Of a stretch of DNA of 35,662 nucleotides, positions 9,856 to 18,384 are shown piece after piece (the stretch's first letter is position 1; each line of letters starts with the position of its first letter). The notes under the pieces are model-generated. The model was not told where the DNA came from. It did no database searches and saw nothing but the letters and a program-made list of their open reading frames with translations. Position numbers and translations under genes: made by a program. Origin of the DNA: Gracilaria caudata (Eukaryota; Rhodophyta; Florideophyceae; Gracilariales; Gracilariaceae); NCBI GenBank assembly GCA_030374735.1, contig JASCIV010000166.1:1-35662 (forward strand). Direction: 5' to 3'.

Positions 9856-11340
9856 TCAAAAGTGCCCACCACTCTTTGGAGCTTTCGATCTAATTGCGCT
9901 ATCTGTTTTCATCTGCGACACCGCTCCTTCAATATGAATTGATTCTAAGTCCAGGTATCTTGCCACGGCACTGGACAGACGTTTATCTCGGAGGTAATGC
10001 ATAGATTTCGTAACGCTCGGCTCGAAACCCCTCATGTACTTGAAGTCACCCCCGCCAGCACCCGGTTCCATTCTAGAAAGGCCGTTCTCGATGCAGAATT
10101 CAATTGCGGCATAGTAGCAAGCTTCAAAATGAAGATACCGAACATCCTCCATACAGCCCCAGTATCTGCCGTAAAATGCACCGCCTTCTTTGTCTCCGAT
10201 TATGTTAAATGTTCCGCCAATTAATCGATTGTCATCTGCTGATCTTGCAAGCACTAGACAGATGTGTTTCTTGAAGTCTTCACACCTCGCGAGCATTTGG
10301 AAGAATTCTTTTGTTAGGTATTGTCTTCCATAGAACTGTTTATCAATAGTAGACTTGTATACGTGAAACATTTGTTCCATTAGTTGTTCATCAATTTGCT
10401 CTCCACGAAGAACTTCCATCTTCAAGGACGACTCTTCTCGCACAATGGTGCGTTCCCTACGCATCTTGATGCGCCGTTTAGACTTGAATTCACTTAGGTA
10501 ATCCTCGAAATCGATATATGGGATTCTGGACTCGACTTCATTGGAAACCAGCTCATTTTCAAGTTGAGAGGGGATTGCATCGAGCTGAGCCTCAATTCGC
10601 CCAAGCCCACTTGGTCCCTTTTTGTAGTTAGTAAAATGGTATTGAACTCCCTTACGCAGCAAGAAACCTGCGTTTGCCAACGCACGCACCTCGTCATTGC
10701 GACAAAAGTTCACGTGCACAGAACTTATTTCCAACACATGACAAAGCTTAACCAAAGCCTCTGCAAACGTAGCCAAAATGAAATCTCTTTGTTTTGGAGA
10801 ACTCTCCCTTGTAAGAATTCTACGCCCGGCCGCCGGGGTAAAAGGAACGGCAAGCAATAACTTTGGATAATACAATATGCCAGCACAATAAGCAGCCTGT
10901 GCCCAGTCAGAGTCAAATACAAACTCTCCCATTGAATGGGTCTTCATGTAGGCAGGTGCAATCGCGACAATTTTATCCGCACGACCATCGCGTAGAACAA
11001 TATGGTGGGGCTCCCATCCAGTATGAATAGAAACACATTCAGATTGCTCCAGACATCGAAGCCAGTCGTGCAACAAAAATGGACTACCACACGCGGAGCT
11101 TGCAAAGTCATCCCACTCTTCCTTCGAAATGCCGGTCACCGATGGCACAACAAATAACTTGTAGGGTGCGGAGGGGCTCACTGGTTGCGCAGCTCCCTCA
11201 TCAGCTGCACGTGGTTGCATCTCGCATCGCGACGGGGCGCCTGCTGTTTTTCGCAAGTTTAGCCTCCGTGATACGTAAGCGTGTCTTCCTATTTGACCTA
11301 GGCGGAACCCCATCACTCGCGAAGGCGTGAACGCCGCCAT
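9856..11340 (-). CDS. FemAB-like acyltransferase (DUF482/COG3146 type, GNAT fold), probably plastid
   Basis: 494 residues with a good start context (ATGGCGGCG). The first about 50 residues ('MAAFTPSRVMGFRLG...') are basic, hydroxylated and have a Phe at position 4, as expected of a red algal plastid transit peptide. The body matches the FemAB_like family (Pfam PF04339): 'EEWDDFASSACGSPFLLHDWLRCLE' near the start, 'PAYMKTHSMGEFVFD', 'FVYKSTIDK..YGRQYLTKEFF'-like core, 'GGAFYGRYWGC....YLHFEACYYAAIEFCI' and the signature 'MEPGAGGGDFKYMRGFEP'. Bacterial and plant members are putative N-acyl/aminoacyl transferases of unknown substrate. The family link is structural to FemA/B, but no peptidoglycan pathway is implied. 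Head-to-head with TEL2, 346 bp apart. Confidence 0.85.
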   Translation of the reverse strand: MAAFTPSRVMGFRLGQIGRHAYVSRRLNLRKTAGAPSRCEMQPRAADEGAAQPVSPSAPYKLFVVPSVTGISKEEWDDFASSACGSPFLLHDWLRCLEQSECVSIHTGWEPHHIVLRDGRADKIVAIAPAYMKTHSMGEFVFDSDWAQAAYCAGILYYPKLLLAVPFTPAAGRRILTRESSPKQRDFILATFAEALVKLCHVLEISSVHVNFCRNDEVRALANAGFLLRKGVQYHFTNYKKGPSGLGRIEAQLDAIPSQLENELVSNEVESRIPYIDFEDYLSEFKSKRRIKMRRERTIVREESSLKMEVLRGEQIDEQLMEQMFHVYKSTIDKQFYGRQYLTKEFFQMLARCEDFKKHICLVLARSADDNRLIGGTFNIIGDKEGGAFYGRYWGCMEDVRYLHFEACYYAAIEFCIENGLSRMEPGAGGGDFKYMRGFEPSVTKSMHYLRDKRLSSAVARYLDLESIHIEGAVSQMKTDSAIRSKAPKSGGHF

Positions 11341-11686
11341 GGCTTACTTTGTCTCACAGTCTCACTGGAGGATGTCGGGTTAGTGGATGGCCCGCGTCTA
11401 CGTTAATGAGTCACTCAGCTCCATGGGTCCTACCTGGAGCTCGGAAAACACCCGGAAATGTCTTGTATATCTGCACCCAACGCAGTCATGCAGAAGCAAA
11501 ATCAAGACGATCATCATTATTTATTGCATTGCAACTGGGCGGTTTCAACAAACCCAAGTCAGAACAACTCTGGAACCCTCTCCTCCTCGCAGTTCGCAAT
11601 TACAAAACTCCTTCGTCCCTTTATCGCCTTTCTTTCAAGCTCAACCTCCCAATTGATAAGTCCGGTTACTCTGCCATCCATCATTT
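11341..11686. promoter_or_regulatory. Divergent promoter region, FemAB-like / TEL2
   Basis: 346 bp between divergent ATGs. Overlapping small plus-strand frames (11349-11712) run into the TEL2 start and look like chance frames. No clear TATA or CCAAT box seen. Confidence 0.35.
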
Positions 11687-14425
11687 ATGACAAGTTTTGC
11701 GAAGGAACCTAAAGGAGCTTTGTATGACAGAGAAGTAGGAAATTTAGTCGCGGAGCTCGGTCTTGATGCCAGTAAAGACCAGTCTATCTTGGTCTTATCG
11801 AGAATCAGTGCAGGCCTCTCAAGAATATCTTCTGTTCCAGATGTCTATCTTCAAGTAACCCAGCAGCTGTTAGACAAGGTTGGTCCTTCTTTGCTTCATG
11901 CTTCACCACCGTGTGGAAGTGACGTTTGGGTGATGTTCGAGAGTTTTTTTCTCGATGGAAATCATGCCATCGCGTTTCGTGAGTTATGCAATGCATTAAC
12001 ACTAAACTCCGACTTCGGAGAAATCGTTGCACGCATCTTGGTACTGTTCGTCAGTAAGAAAACCGGAGGCGTTGGCCGTTTGACTGAGGTTCTCTCAAGG
12101 GCTACAAACTCAGGATTGGTGAGTGCTCTTCTGCATCTTCCCTCACGAGTCATCAATGTTTTAATGAGAACTTCCTTGACAGAGTGTGAAAGCAACTATC
12201 TGATCAATGAGAAAGAGTATTTTGAGACGCTTTCAGAAGCCATATTCCACCAGTCTTTAACCCCTGACATAGAACGGCAGAGTATGTTGAAGGACTTGAT
12301 AGCAAGAATGGTGACCATGAAACATTCGGAAACATTAATACAGCGATTTCTAGATCATGAAGACTTGGAAAAGCTCTATCAACTGATGTCCCTTGCTCCT
12401 CATCGATCAATTGCAAGTCTCACACGAGCATTGCTGACCCAAAGAATCGAGCCAACACGGAGAGAAACAGAACTTCATTATGCGCTGTGCGTGCTTCTCC
12501 GTGAAAATCCCGTTGCAAGAGACACTTGTATTCATGTTCTTCCCTTCCAACTGCCTGTTTTGAAGAAACCAAAGAAATCGCTCAAACGTCTTGTTCAAGC
12601 TGTGACGCAAGGCTGTGGGAATGAGGCAGCAGAAGATGCGTTGATGACTGCCGCGGAGATATGGAGTAGCGAAGCATTCGCATCTTCCGAGGATATTGCC
12701 ATGCAACGACAAGTATCACGAACTGTCTTGTACTACTTGAAAAGTATGGCAAACGAGGGTAAGTTTACTAGTTCGGTTTCAAACTCTGTGATGATGGTTC
12801 TGGTGGACGGGGTGCACGAAAGACTGGGTGCAAATGATGTCAGAATTCGACGCCATGGAATGGTTGTTGGAGAAGCGGCGTCAAGGTTTTGCAGGGAGAA
12901 GAAGGCCTTAAAGTTTGAGAGAGAGGGTTCCACGAGCGTTCGAAGAATGGAGAAGGCAACAATTGGAGATGAAGTGATGGAAGATGGTGGTGACTCGGAC
13001 TTTTCTGATCTAGCAGAACAAGTGGGACAGGATACCCAAAACTCTGAAGAGCAGCAAAACGGTGATTCAAGTGCGCGAGAACTCGAAGTCCAACGAGAAA
13101 AAGAAGCTACGAAGCAATCTATCGGCAAAACAGAAAACGGTAGGAATGAAGGTGAAAACTGTTTGCCGTCAGAAGGCGTCTTGCAAGCGCGGAGAAAAGC
13201 ATATAGAAGGCAACGCCTTCTTTGGCCGCAGGCAGATGAGCACGAGGAGTGGCAACAAGAGGATGACTGGAGCACCATAGAGTCGTATCCTATGACGAGT
13301 TCATCAGATGAAGGAGAGGATACATTGTACAGCAAAAGAGCTCTAGAACAAGACTATGCTGAACTTCGGAAGAAACTATCGGCGCCCATGTCTGTGCCGC
13401 GACTGCTTGGATTACTCGTTGAAGTGAACAAGTCTGACGGTGGAAGCATTGTCGTTGATGCGAGTGTGGCAGTAGCGGCATTGCGCACACTGGCTTCACG
13501 AGCAGAAGCGAACTTCACTACTAATGGTACTTTGAGATCAGCAGCGGTTGAATTGTGCTTGGAAATTGTACGGATCGATCCAGATCGGTACCCTGACATT
13601 GATATGTCAGAGTTGGCTGCATCACGAAGTGAAGCCTTTCACAGGGTGTTGCAAATGGACATTGGGTCATGCGGTTCGGCTCTGGTAGAACGTGTAATCT
13701 GTGGAGAAATGAGTGATCTACAGCATCGTCTAGAAGCGTTAGGGGTTTTGGCGAAAGCAGTACGCTCTGCGCATGAAAGAGTATTCTGTCAGATGGGGAG
13801 GTCTGACCAGAATGCGAGTGGCGAAGTGAAAGAAATAACGTATGTTGGGGAATCCACAAGAGTCCTGAAGCGCTCTTTGGAGAAATGGCGAGAGAGGCAG
13901 GAGAGTGTTGGAAAGCCACGGCACATGCCAACTTGGGACATTGACGGAGTGTGGAAGGTATTTCACACTCTTGCGAGTAGACTCTGTGAAGGTGGAGGCG
14001 CAAGTTTTGTGCAGATCGAAGAGCGAGACATAGAAGTGTGGGCACAAGGAATCCTAACGTTGGCCACGCTAGGACGCTACGGGGGATCAGGTGCTCAGGG
14101 TGCGGAGATGCGGTACGTGGTGATAGAAATCGCAATGCGACGAGTTACAAGGCTCAAAGCTGATAGCGCTGTGCGCCGTGCTCTGGCTCTGGCGCTTTCT
14201 ATCGTGATAGGAGGAATGGACGACGGAGAGGTAAGGGCAATTTTAGTTGGAGGGGCCAGCGATGTGATTATCTTCCCAGAGTACGATGAGATTGGGGATG
14301 TTGGAAGAGAGGCGTTTGAATGGCTACAACGCGCAGCTGAAAGTGATGCCGACATTGGAGTACGACGGTTTGCCGCAATGACGTTGCGGAAATGGAGCCA
14401 ACGAGTGGAAGCAGTGTTGAAATAG
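11687..14425 (+). CDS. TELO2: Telomere length regulation protein TEL2/TELO2-like (TTT complex)
   Basis: 912 residues, alpha-helical and HEAT-like throughout. The N-terminal part has 'LPSRVINVLMR' followed by a 'YFETLSEAIF' helix, as in TEL2 proteins. Residues about 383-400, 'DVRIRRHGMVVGEAASRF', correspond to the TEL2 'R..GM.vAe' motif. A charged, disordered linker (about 425-560) follows. Residues about 568-685 match the Telomere_reg-2 domain (Pfam PF10193): it opens 'PMSVPRLLGLLVEV' and ends 'DLQHRLEALGVLAKAVRSA'. TEL2 with TTI1 and TTI2 is a co-chaperone for PIKK kinases (TOR, ATM, ATR). The linker has acidic serine clusters ('DGGDSDFSDL', 'TSSSDEGED') of the kind CK2 phosphorylates so that human TELO2 binds the R2TP chaperone; whether either serves here is inference. 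Divergence from animal and yeast proteins is high, so another HEAT protein cannot be excluded. Confidence 0.68.
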   Translation: MTSFAKEPKGALYDREVGNLVAELGLDASKDQSILVLSRISAGLSRISSVPDVYLQVTQQLLDKVGPSLLHASPPCGSDVWVMFESFFLDGNHAIAFRELCNALTLNSDFGEIVARILVLFVSKKTGGVGRLTEVLSRATNSGLVSALLHLPSRVINVLMRTSLTECESNYLINEKEYFETLSEAIFHQSLTPDIERQSMLKDLIARMVTMKHSETLIQRFLDHEDLEKLYQLMSLAPHRSIASLTRALLTQRIEPTRRETELHYALCVLLRENPVARDTCIHVLPFQLPVLKKPKKSLKRLVQAVTQGCGNEAAEDALMTAAEIWSSEAFASSEDIAMQRQVSRTVLYYLKSMANEGKFTSSVSNSVMMVLVDGVHERLGANDVRIRRHGMVVGEAASRFCREKKALKFEREGSTSVRRMEKATIGDEVMEDGGDSDFSDLAEQVGQDTQNSEEQQNGDSSARELEVQREKEATKQSIGKTENGRNEGENCLPSEGVLQARRKAYRRQRLLWPQADEHEEWQQEDDWSTIESYPMTSSSDEGEDTLYSKRALEQDYAELRKKLSAPMSVPRLLGLLVEVNKSDGGSIVVDASVAVAALRTLASRAEANFTTNGTLRSAAVELCLEIVRIDPDRYPDIDMSELAASRSEAFHRVLQMDIGSCGSALVERVICGEMSDLQHRLEALGVLAKAVRSAHERVFCQMGRSDQNASGEVKEITYVGESTRVLKRSLEKWRERQESVGKPRHMPTWDIDGVWKVFHTLASRLCEGGGASFVQIEERDIEVWAQGILTLATLGRYGGSGAQGAEMRYVVIEIAMRRVTRLKADSAVRRALALALSIVIGGMDDGEVRAILVGGASDVIIFPEYDEIGDVGREAFEWLQRAAESDADIGVRRFAAMTLRKWSQRVEAVLK

Positions 14426-14708
14426 TTACATCTCGCTGAAGGACACGATGGATATGATTGCGAGTTGTGCAGATCGTGATACCGCGAATAATCTACTGAC
14501 CTGTTGGAAGTGCAAGCGCAAGTTCTAACCAGTGCATGGACGAAGGTTGGCGTCGAAATGATGCTGTACGCGTAGCTAATGTCCTGATGTCGCCTCGTTG
14601 TCGCTGTCACAAGGCTTCTTCAAAGGCAAAATGCTTGTCGTCAAACTTTTGGAACAGGGAGTTCGCTACACCAATGTTCTGCAGCTCAGTTCATTATAAA
14701 CAAAACAC

Positions 14709-16130
14709 TCATTGTACCTTTTTGGACTTGACTTGGTGCTCTTGTTCCTCGCTCAAAACGCCGCTTCGGACAAAACCGATACAAAGAACCAACACGGTAA
14801 AGACAAGCCCAGCTGCAAACAATGGCGTAACCCAAGTAAGCACGGTGTTGAAACGATATCGCATGCTCAAAACAGGCCAATGTTTTGACTGAGAACGAAT
14901 GTGATTGAGGCCAAAGCTCAAAGTTGGTCGTCCGATAACGCTCAAAGTAGTCCATTCAGTTGATCGTTGCATGTCAAACTTCAAGGATGGGTGGTCAATG
15001 GCAGTTTCCCCGCCAGCTCCGCCCGGCAAGTAGACTTTCACAATGAGCTTCTCGCAGTACAAATCATTGTCCAAGGAAGGGAATAGAGGAAGCCGTACCA
15101 CATGATCTGAGCCATTCGATGTGATATATTTGTCATGCAAAAGCTGGTAAGTAATCCAGAAATGATTGTTCCACCCTCCCATCATGGGATATCTAAACCT
15201 CAGTTGCAAAGGGCGCTTCCCCTTTGACGGAGACCGTAATCTGGACGTTGTGACATTTCCAATAAGATCCTTGTAATCAACATGATGCGCATCAGCAGGG
15301 AGATTTGCCCAAACATCGCCTAAAGCGGTGGCATACTTGGATCGAAAGCCACTATGATCCACACGAGACCACTCGCCGTGATGGCTCGCCGCCGCATTTT
15401 TCAGTCGGTATTCCTCGCGCACCGAAATGGATCCCCAGTGACTGATGTGAAAGCTCTTCTCCATGACATCGGCTACCAAAAATCCGTGATCATTCTTAAA
15501 TCGAACGGAGATATCAGCTGATGAAAAGGGAGCAACGTCGGAGTACGGACCCAGCTCAATTCGTTTACCACTCTCCTTCACGGGTTCAACAAAGCCCGAT
15601 CGCGACTGAATATTAGCGGATCCAAGTATGAGAAGAGTTCGCATAGACTGTGTGTGATACGGTGTGTAAAAGTAAGCGGTACCGTCAAATCTCATATACT
15701 GCGAGGAAAAGCCGTCGAGGACAGGAGGAACTGGGTGCAAAACATGCTTCAAATCGGTGCGCAGTTCGACAACGACCTGTTGGCCAGCTGCAAGCGGCGT
15801 CGGAAACTGCACTTGATAGGCAGTACATGTAGGACACAGTCCTTCCAACGCCGAAACACGCTTCATCTTGAACGCTGTATAAACGGGTTTTGAGGAGGTG
15901 TTCTTCTCAGCGAGCCACATATCGGTTATATGAGCAGCGTGTATGGACGGAAATGCTACGTGAAAGTCGGACACGGGGTCGGAAGCTGTGTTCCTCATCG
16001 TCATGGTGGTCTTTGTTATTGCGAGGCTGGAGGAGAGGTCGATGACCGTTTTGACATGCTCGTTGACCAGCGTGGCGGAAGCCGCCGCCAAGCAGAGAGG
16101 AAGCAGCACAAGGAACGAAAAGAAAGCCAT
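14709..16130 (-). CDS. OST1: Oligosaccharyltransferase subunit ribophorin I / OST1
   Basis: 473 residues, close to yeast Ost1 (476) and shorter than human ribophorin I. An N-terminal signal peptide ('MAFFSFLVLLPLCLAAASA', about residues 1-19) leads into the ribophorin I lumenal domain ('DLSSSLAITKTTMTMRN', 'LRTDLKHVLHPVPP', 'GPYSDVAPFS', 'RVDHSGFRSKYATALGDVW'). 'RFRYPMMGGWNNHFWITYQ' is a family hallmark. One membrane helix lies at about residues 425-452, followed by a short basic cytosolic end (KSKKVQ) resembling a dilysine ER-retention signal. Several N-x-S/T sites face the lumen (NTSS, NVTT, NGSD). It acts in the ER membrane, presenting substrate in N-glycosylation. Tail-to-tail with TEL2 (283 bp) and head-to-head with the MYB gene. 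Confidence 0.95.
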   Translation of the reverse strand: MAFFSFLVLLPLCLAAASATLVNEHVKTVIDLSSSLAITKTTMTMRNTASDPVSDFHVAFPSIHAAHITDMWLAEKNTSSKPVYTAFKMKRVSALEGLCPTCTAYQVQFPTPLAAGQQVVVELRTDLKHVLHPVPPVLDGFSSQYMRFDGTAYFYTPYHTQSMRTLLILGSANIQSRSGFVEPVKESGKRIELGPYSDVAPFSSADISVRFKNDHGFLVADVMEKSFHISHWGSISVREEYRLKNAAASHHGEWSRVDHSGFRSKYATALGDVWANLPADAHHVDYKDLIGNVTTSRLRSPSKGKRPLQLRFRYPMMGGWNNHFWITYQLLHDKYITSNGSDHVVRLPLFPSLDNDLYCEKLIVKVYLPGGAGGETAIDHPSLKFDMQRSTEWTTLSVIGRPTLSFGLNHIRSQSKHWPVLSMRYRFNTVLTWVTPLFAAGLVFTVLVLCIGFVRSGVLSEEQEHQVKSKKVQ

Positions 16131-16187
16131 TTTCGAAGGAGCTCAGGCGCCCGACGTTGAAGCCGTTGACCGACAATCTGGTCGAAG

Positions 16188-16212
16188 TTGATCAGTGTGA
16201 TCAAACTTGATC
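16188..16212. promoter_or_regulatory. Operator-like palindrome TTGATCA-N3-TGATCAA plus third half-site
   Basis: Perfect inverted repeat 16188-16204 with a 3-bp spacer, followed by one more TTGATC at 16207-16212. It begins 58 bp upstream of the OST1 ATG. The symmetry fits a dimeric factor; identity unknown. Confidence 0.45.
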
Positions 16213-16240
16213 GCCCTCTCGGCTGCAGGACAACGCGGCA

Positions 16241-16254
16241 TCAATCATGATTGA
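16241..16254. promoter_or_regulatory. 14-bp perfect palindrome TCAATCATGATTGA
   Basis: Fully self-complementary, in the same OST1/MYB promoter and sharing the TGAT core with the palindrome 30 bp away. Candidate binding site for a homeodomain-like or other dimeric regulator; no direct evidence. Confidence 0.4.
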
Positions 16255-16407
16255 AAATGTTGCCCAAACATTTTCATATTCACGCAAAACACACACGCGC
16301 CGTTTCATGCGAACCGTCGCATGCATTGTTGCACGGGCGGCCTTTCGACGCCGCCAACCCGCCGGAAGCGGCGCGCCGTTCCGCAGGCGAAGCGGTGGGA
16401 TTGTCGT

Positions 16408-16414
16408 CCAATCA
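16408..16414 (+). promoter_or_regulatory. CCAAT box (CCAATCA)
   Basis: Exact match to the NF-Y core CCAAT with the favoured CA after it, mid-way in the shared promoter, about 230 bp before the MYB ATG and 280 bp from the OST1 ATG. Confidence 0.45.
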
Positions 16415-16606
16415 GCTCATCCCAAGGCGTTGTCTCGAAAAATACCTCAGGGGAGAAACACACGCTGCGCGCGACGCGCGCCCGTGAGCCACCCGTTGTG
16501 TCCGCTCCGCGACGGCGTGCCCGCTGCCGTCTCCACTTGTCGCGCGCGTCCCGCACACAACCCGCAAGATACGCGCGCTTCAGTTTCCTGCTGATATCTT
16601 TTCCGC

Positions 16607-16614
16607 TTTAAAAA
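16607..16614 (+). promoter_or_regulatory. TATA-like TTTAAAAA before the MYB gene
   Basis: AT-only octamer in GC-rich surroundings, 24-31 bp before the first MYB ATG at 16638. If it sets the start site, transcription would begin close to that ATG, which would favour the next in-frame ATG at 16719 for translation. Confidence 0.4.
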
Positions 16615-16637
16615 GGTCGCGTGCGTCGTTAGTCTGC

Positions 16638-17897
16638 ATGGTATCTAGGGCAATCACGTCCAGACCGAACGCGCACAATCCGAACTCGAACCGCGGTATT
16701 TTCAGCCGCCGATCAACGATGGGAGTCAACAACCTCCCCCCACATCTTCACGCGCGGCCCGTGTCCTCGACCCCCGCGCCAGTCGCCACCCCGCCGCTCA
16801 CCCACCCACCCATAGCCGTGTCACACGCTCTGACGTCGCCGCTTCACGCCCAACACTTCCCGCTCGCCGCGCAGCACGCGCTGACCGTCTCTCCCCATCT
16901 TCACGCCGCCGCCGTCGCAGCCACGCCTCCGTTTGTTCAGTACCCAATTCCCACCAAGAAGCCTCGAAAGCCGTACGTCATCACCAAAAACCGAGAGAAT
17001 TGGACCGCTGAAGAGCACCAATCGTTTGTCGATGCCCTCAAGAAGCATGGCAGAAACTGGAAGCTTATTGAACAACATGTCAAAACCAAGAACGTTATCC
17101 AGATAAGATCTCACGCCCAGAAGTACTTCCTCAAGGTGCAAAAGAATAACACCGGAGAGCATGTTCCGCCTCCCCGTCCGAAGCGAAAGAATTCCACATC
17201 CAGTTCGGCCGCTGCAGTCGCCGCAGCCGCCGCCGTTGCCGCTGCACAATCACCGGTGTTGTCTCAACCTGCAAGTACCGCACAAAGTCCTTCGTTGTAT
17301 GCCCATCCGGCCTTGGTGCGGTCTCCAAATCTTGCGTCTTTCGCCATGCAAGTGGCTGCCACCTATCCCTACTCCCCATATCAAATGAGCCCTCATGCCG
17401 TGGCAGCGGCTATGGCAGCCTCACAGCAAGCTACTCAACCTACAAACAGTCATCACTCTCCTCAGAAACGTTCCAAGAGCGCTCGAACTTCTACGCCTGA
17501 TCTGTCGCACAGAGGTGCCAAACGATCTTCTTCATCCCCTGCCATTTCCAGAGCTACGGAAGCCAGTCCTGCCTTCAAGGTTGCAAAAATTGAAAGAACT
17601 CTTTCGTCTACTCCGCCTCCGCCTGCCGCGGCTTCCATTGCGCCTAGTGGACTGCACAGTCCGTCTCCAAACTTTGCCAACATCTACTCTTTTTTTGCAA
17701 AGCTGTTTGATCCACAAAAGGAATTTGATGTGATCGCCACCGTGAGGGAACAGAAAATGTCGCCGCTGGACAAGGAGATTATCAAACTTCTTGTTTCTAA
17801 TTTGGAGTTGAACATTGCTAACACTGTGTTTAGGCAGCAGTTGCTGGATACTTATCGACAGCAATTACAACAATCCGTACAACATACCGTTTCTTGA
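16638..17897 (+). CDS. SHAQKYF-class MYB transcription factor, RVE8/LCL type
   Basis: 419 residues; a later ATG (residue 28, 16719) is a plausible alternative start. One MYB repeat at about 108-170 reads 'KPRKPYVITKNRENWTAEEH' then 'NVIQIRSHAQKYFLKVQKN', followed by 'EHVPPPRPKRK'. This is the diagnostic core of plant REVEILLE/CCA1-like proteins, and the tail after the repeat is the RVE8/RVE4/RVE6 form. Residues about 345-408 ('NFANIYSFFAKLFDP', 'MSPLDKEIIKLLVSNLELNI') match the second conserved block of that subgroup, the LCL domain, which recruits LNK coactivators in land plants. Flanking regions are Ala-, Pro-, His- and Ser-rich and likely disordered. In plants these factors bind evening elements and drive clock-phased genes; a clock role here is inference. 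Nuclear. Confidence 0.93.
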   Translation: MVSRAITSRPNAHNPNSNRGIFSRRSTMGVNNLPPHLHARPVSSTPAPVATPPLTHPPIAVSHALTSPLHAQHFPLAAQHALTVSPHLHAAAVAATPPFVQYPIPTKKPRKPYVITKNRENWTAEEHQSFVDALKKHGRNWKLIEQHVKTKNVIQIRSHAQKYFLKVQKNNTGEHVPPPRPKRKNSTSSSAAAVAAAAAVAAAQSPVLSQPASTAQSPSLYAHPALVRSPNLASFAMQVAATYPYSPYQMSPHAVAAAMAASQQATQPTNSHHSPQKRSKSARTSTPDLSHRGAKRSSSSPAISRATEASPAFKVAKIERTLSSTPPPPAAASIAPSGLHSPSPNFANIYSFFAKLFDPQKEFDVIATVREQKMSPLDKEIIKLLVSNLELNIANTVFRQQLLDTYRQQLQQSVQHTVS

Positions 17898-18384
17898 GCG
17901 GGATTTCGTTTGTGGATATGTTGCTGGTAACTCTTACCGAAGGTACTGTGTCACGGATACCCTTGTAGTGGTTATGCAGTTGTGTGTTTGTTTACTTCGC
18001 CTAATACAGTTTAACAGTCTCTTCAATGCAACACAGACATAAGAGTATTTGACACGGTTCGTTTGTTTCGAGCGTTCTCCTTTCTCCTCTAGTCTCTGCT
18101 TTTCTCAGAGGAAATGTGTATAATGACTGTAGCATATGTGACTTGCGTTGTAATTCCCTTGTATCTCACATTCTCCTTGTATCGCACCTAGAACGGTGTG
18201 CGCGTGTACGAACACCTGAACGAAGTCAGGTCCTCCTCGCTGCTTCGTGACGGGAGAAATTCTATCTTAGGGAGCGACTAGCGACGCAATGGGGGCAAGT
18301 AGCCTTCTATACGATCATTGGACTTACATCTACTTTAAAAATTAGAGCACAGATGTAAACAAAAACATAGTTAGATGAAATGGC
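17898..18384. other. Tail-to-tail intergenic, MYB / SufD
   Basis: 487 bp of 3' flank. A short hairpin (ACCTGA-ACGAAG-TCAGGT, 18214-18231) sits in the middle. No gene or RNA family recognised. Confidence 0.45.

Larger units (their letters stand above)
16131..16637. promoter_or_regulatory. Divergent promoter region, OST1 / MYB
   Basis: 507 bp, GC-rich over 16320-16580, between two divergent ATGs. It contains two palindromes, a CCAAT box and a TATA-like site, listed separately. Open frames inside it on both strands (16247-16611) follow from the GC-rich composition and are not called. Confidence 0.5.

Noticed and set aside
9422..9859. 145-codon minus-strand frame, hydrophobic, with a CPACG motif near its end
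   Set aside because: It begins at a TTG overlapping the stop of the FemAB-like gene, has no ATG in a sensible place and matches no family; could be reconsidered if transcribed.
12733..13335. 200-codon minus-strand frame
   Set aside because: Lies wholly inside TEL2, Ser/Cys-rich, mirror of its coding frame.
16247..16611. Overlapping 80-115-codon frames on both strands
   Set aside because: GC-rich promoter DNA lacking stops; Arg/Pro/Ala-rich with no domain.
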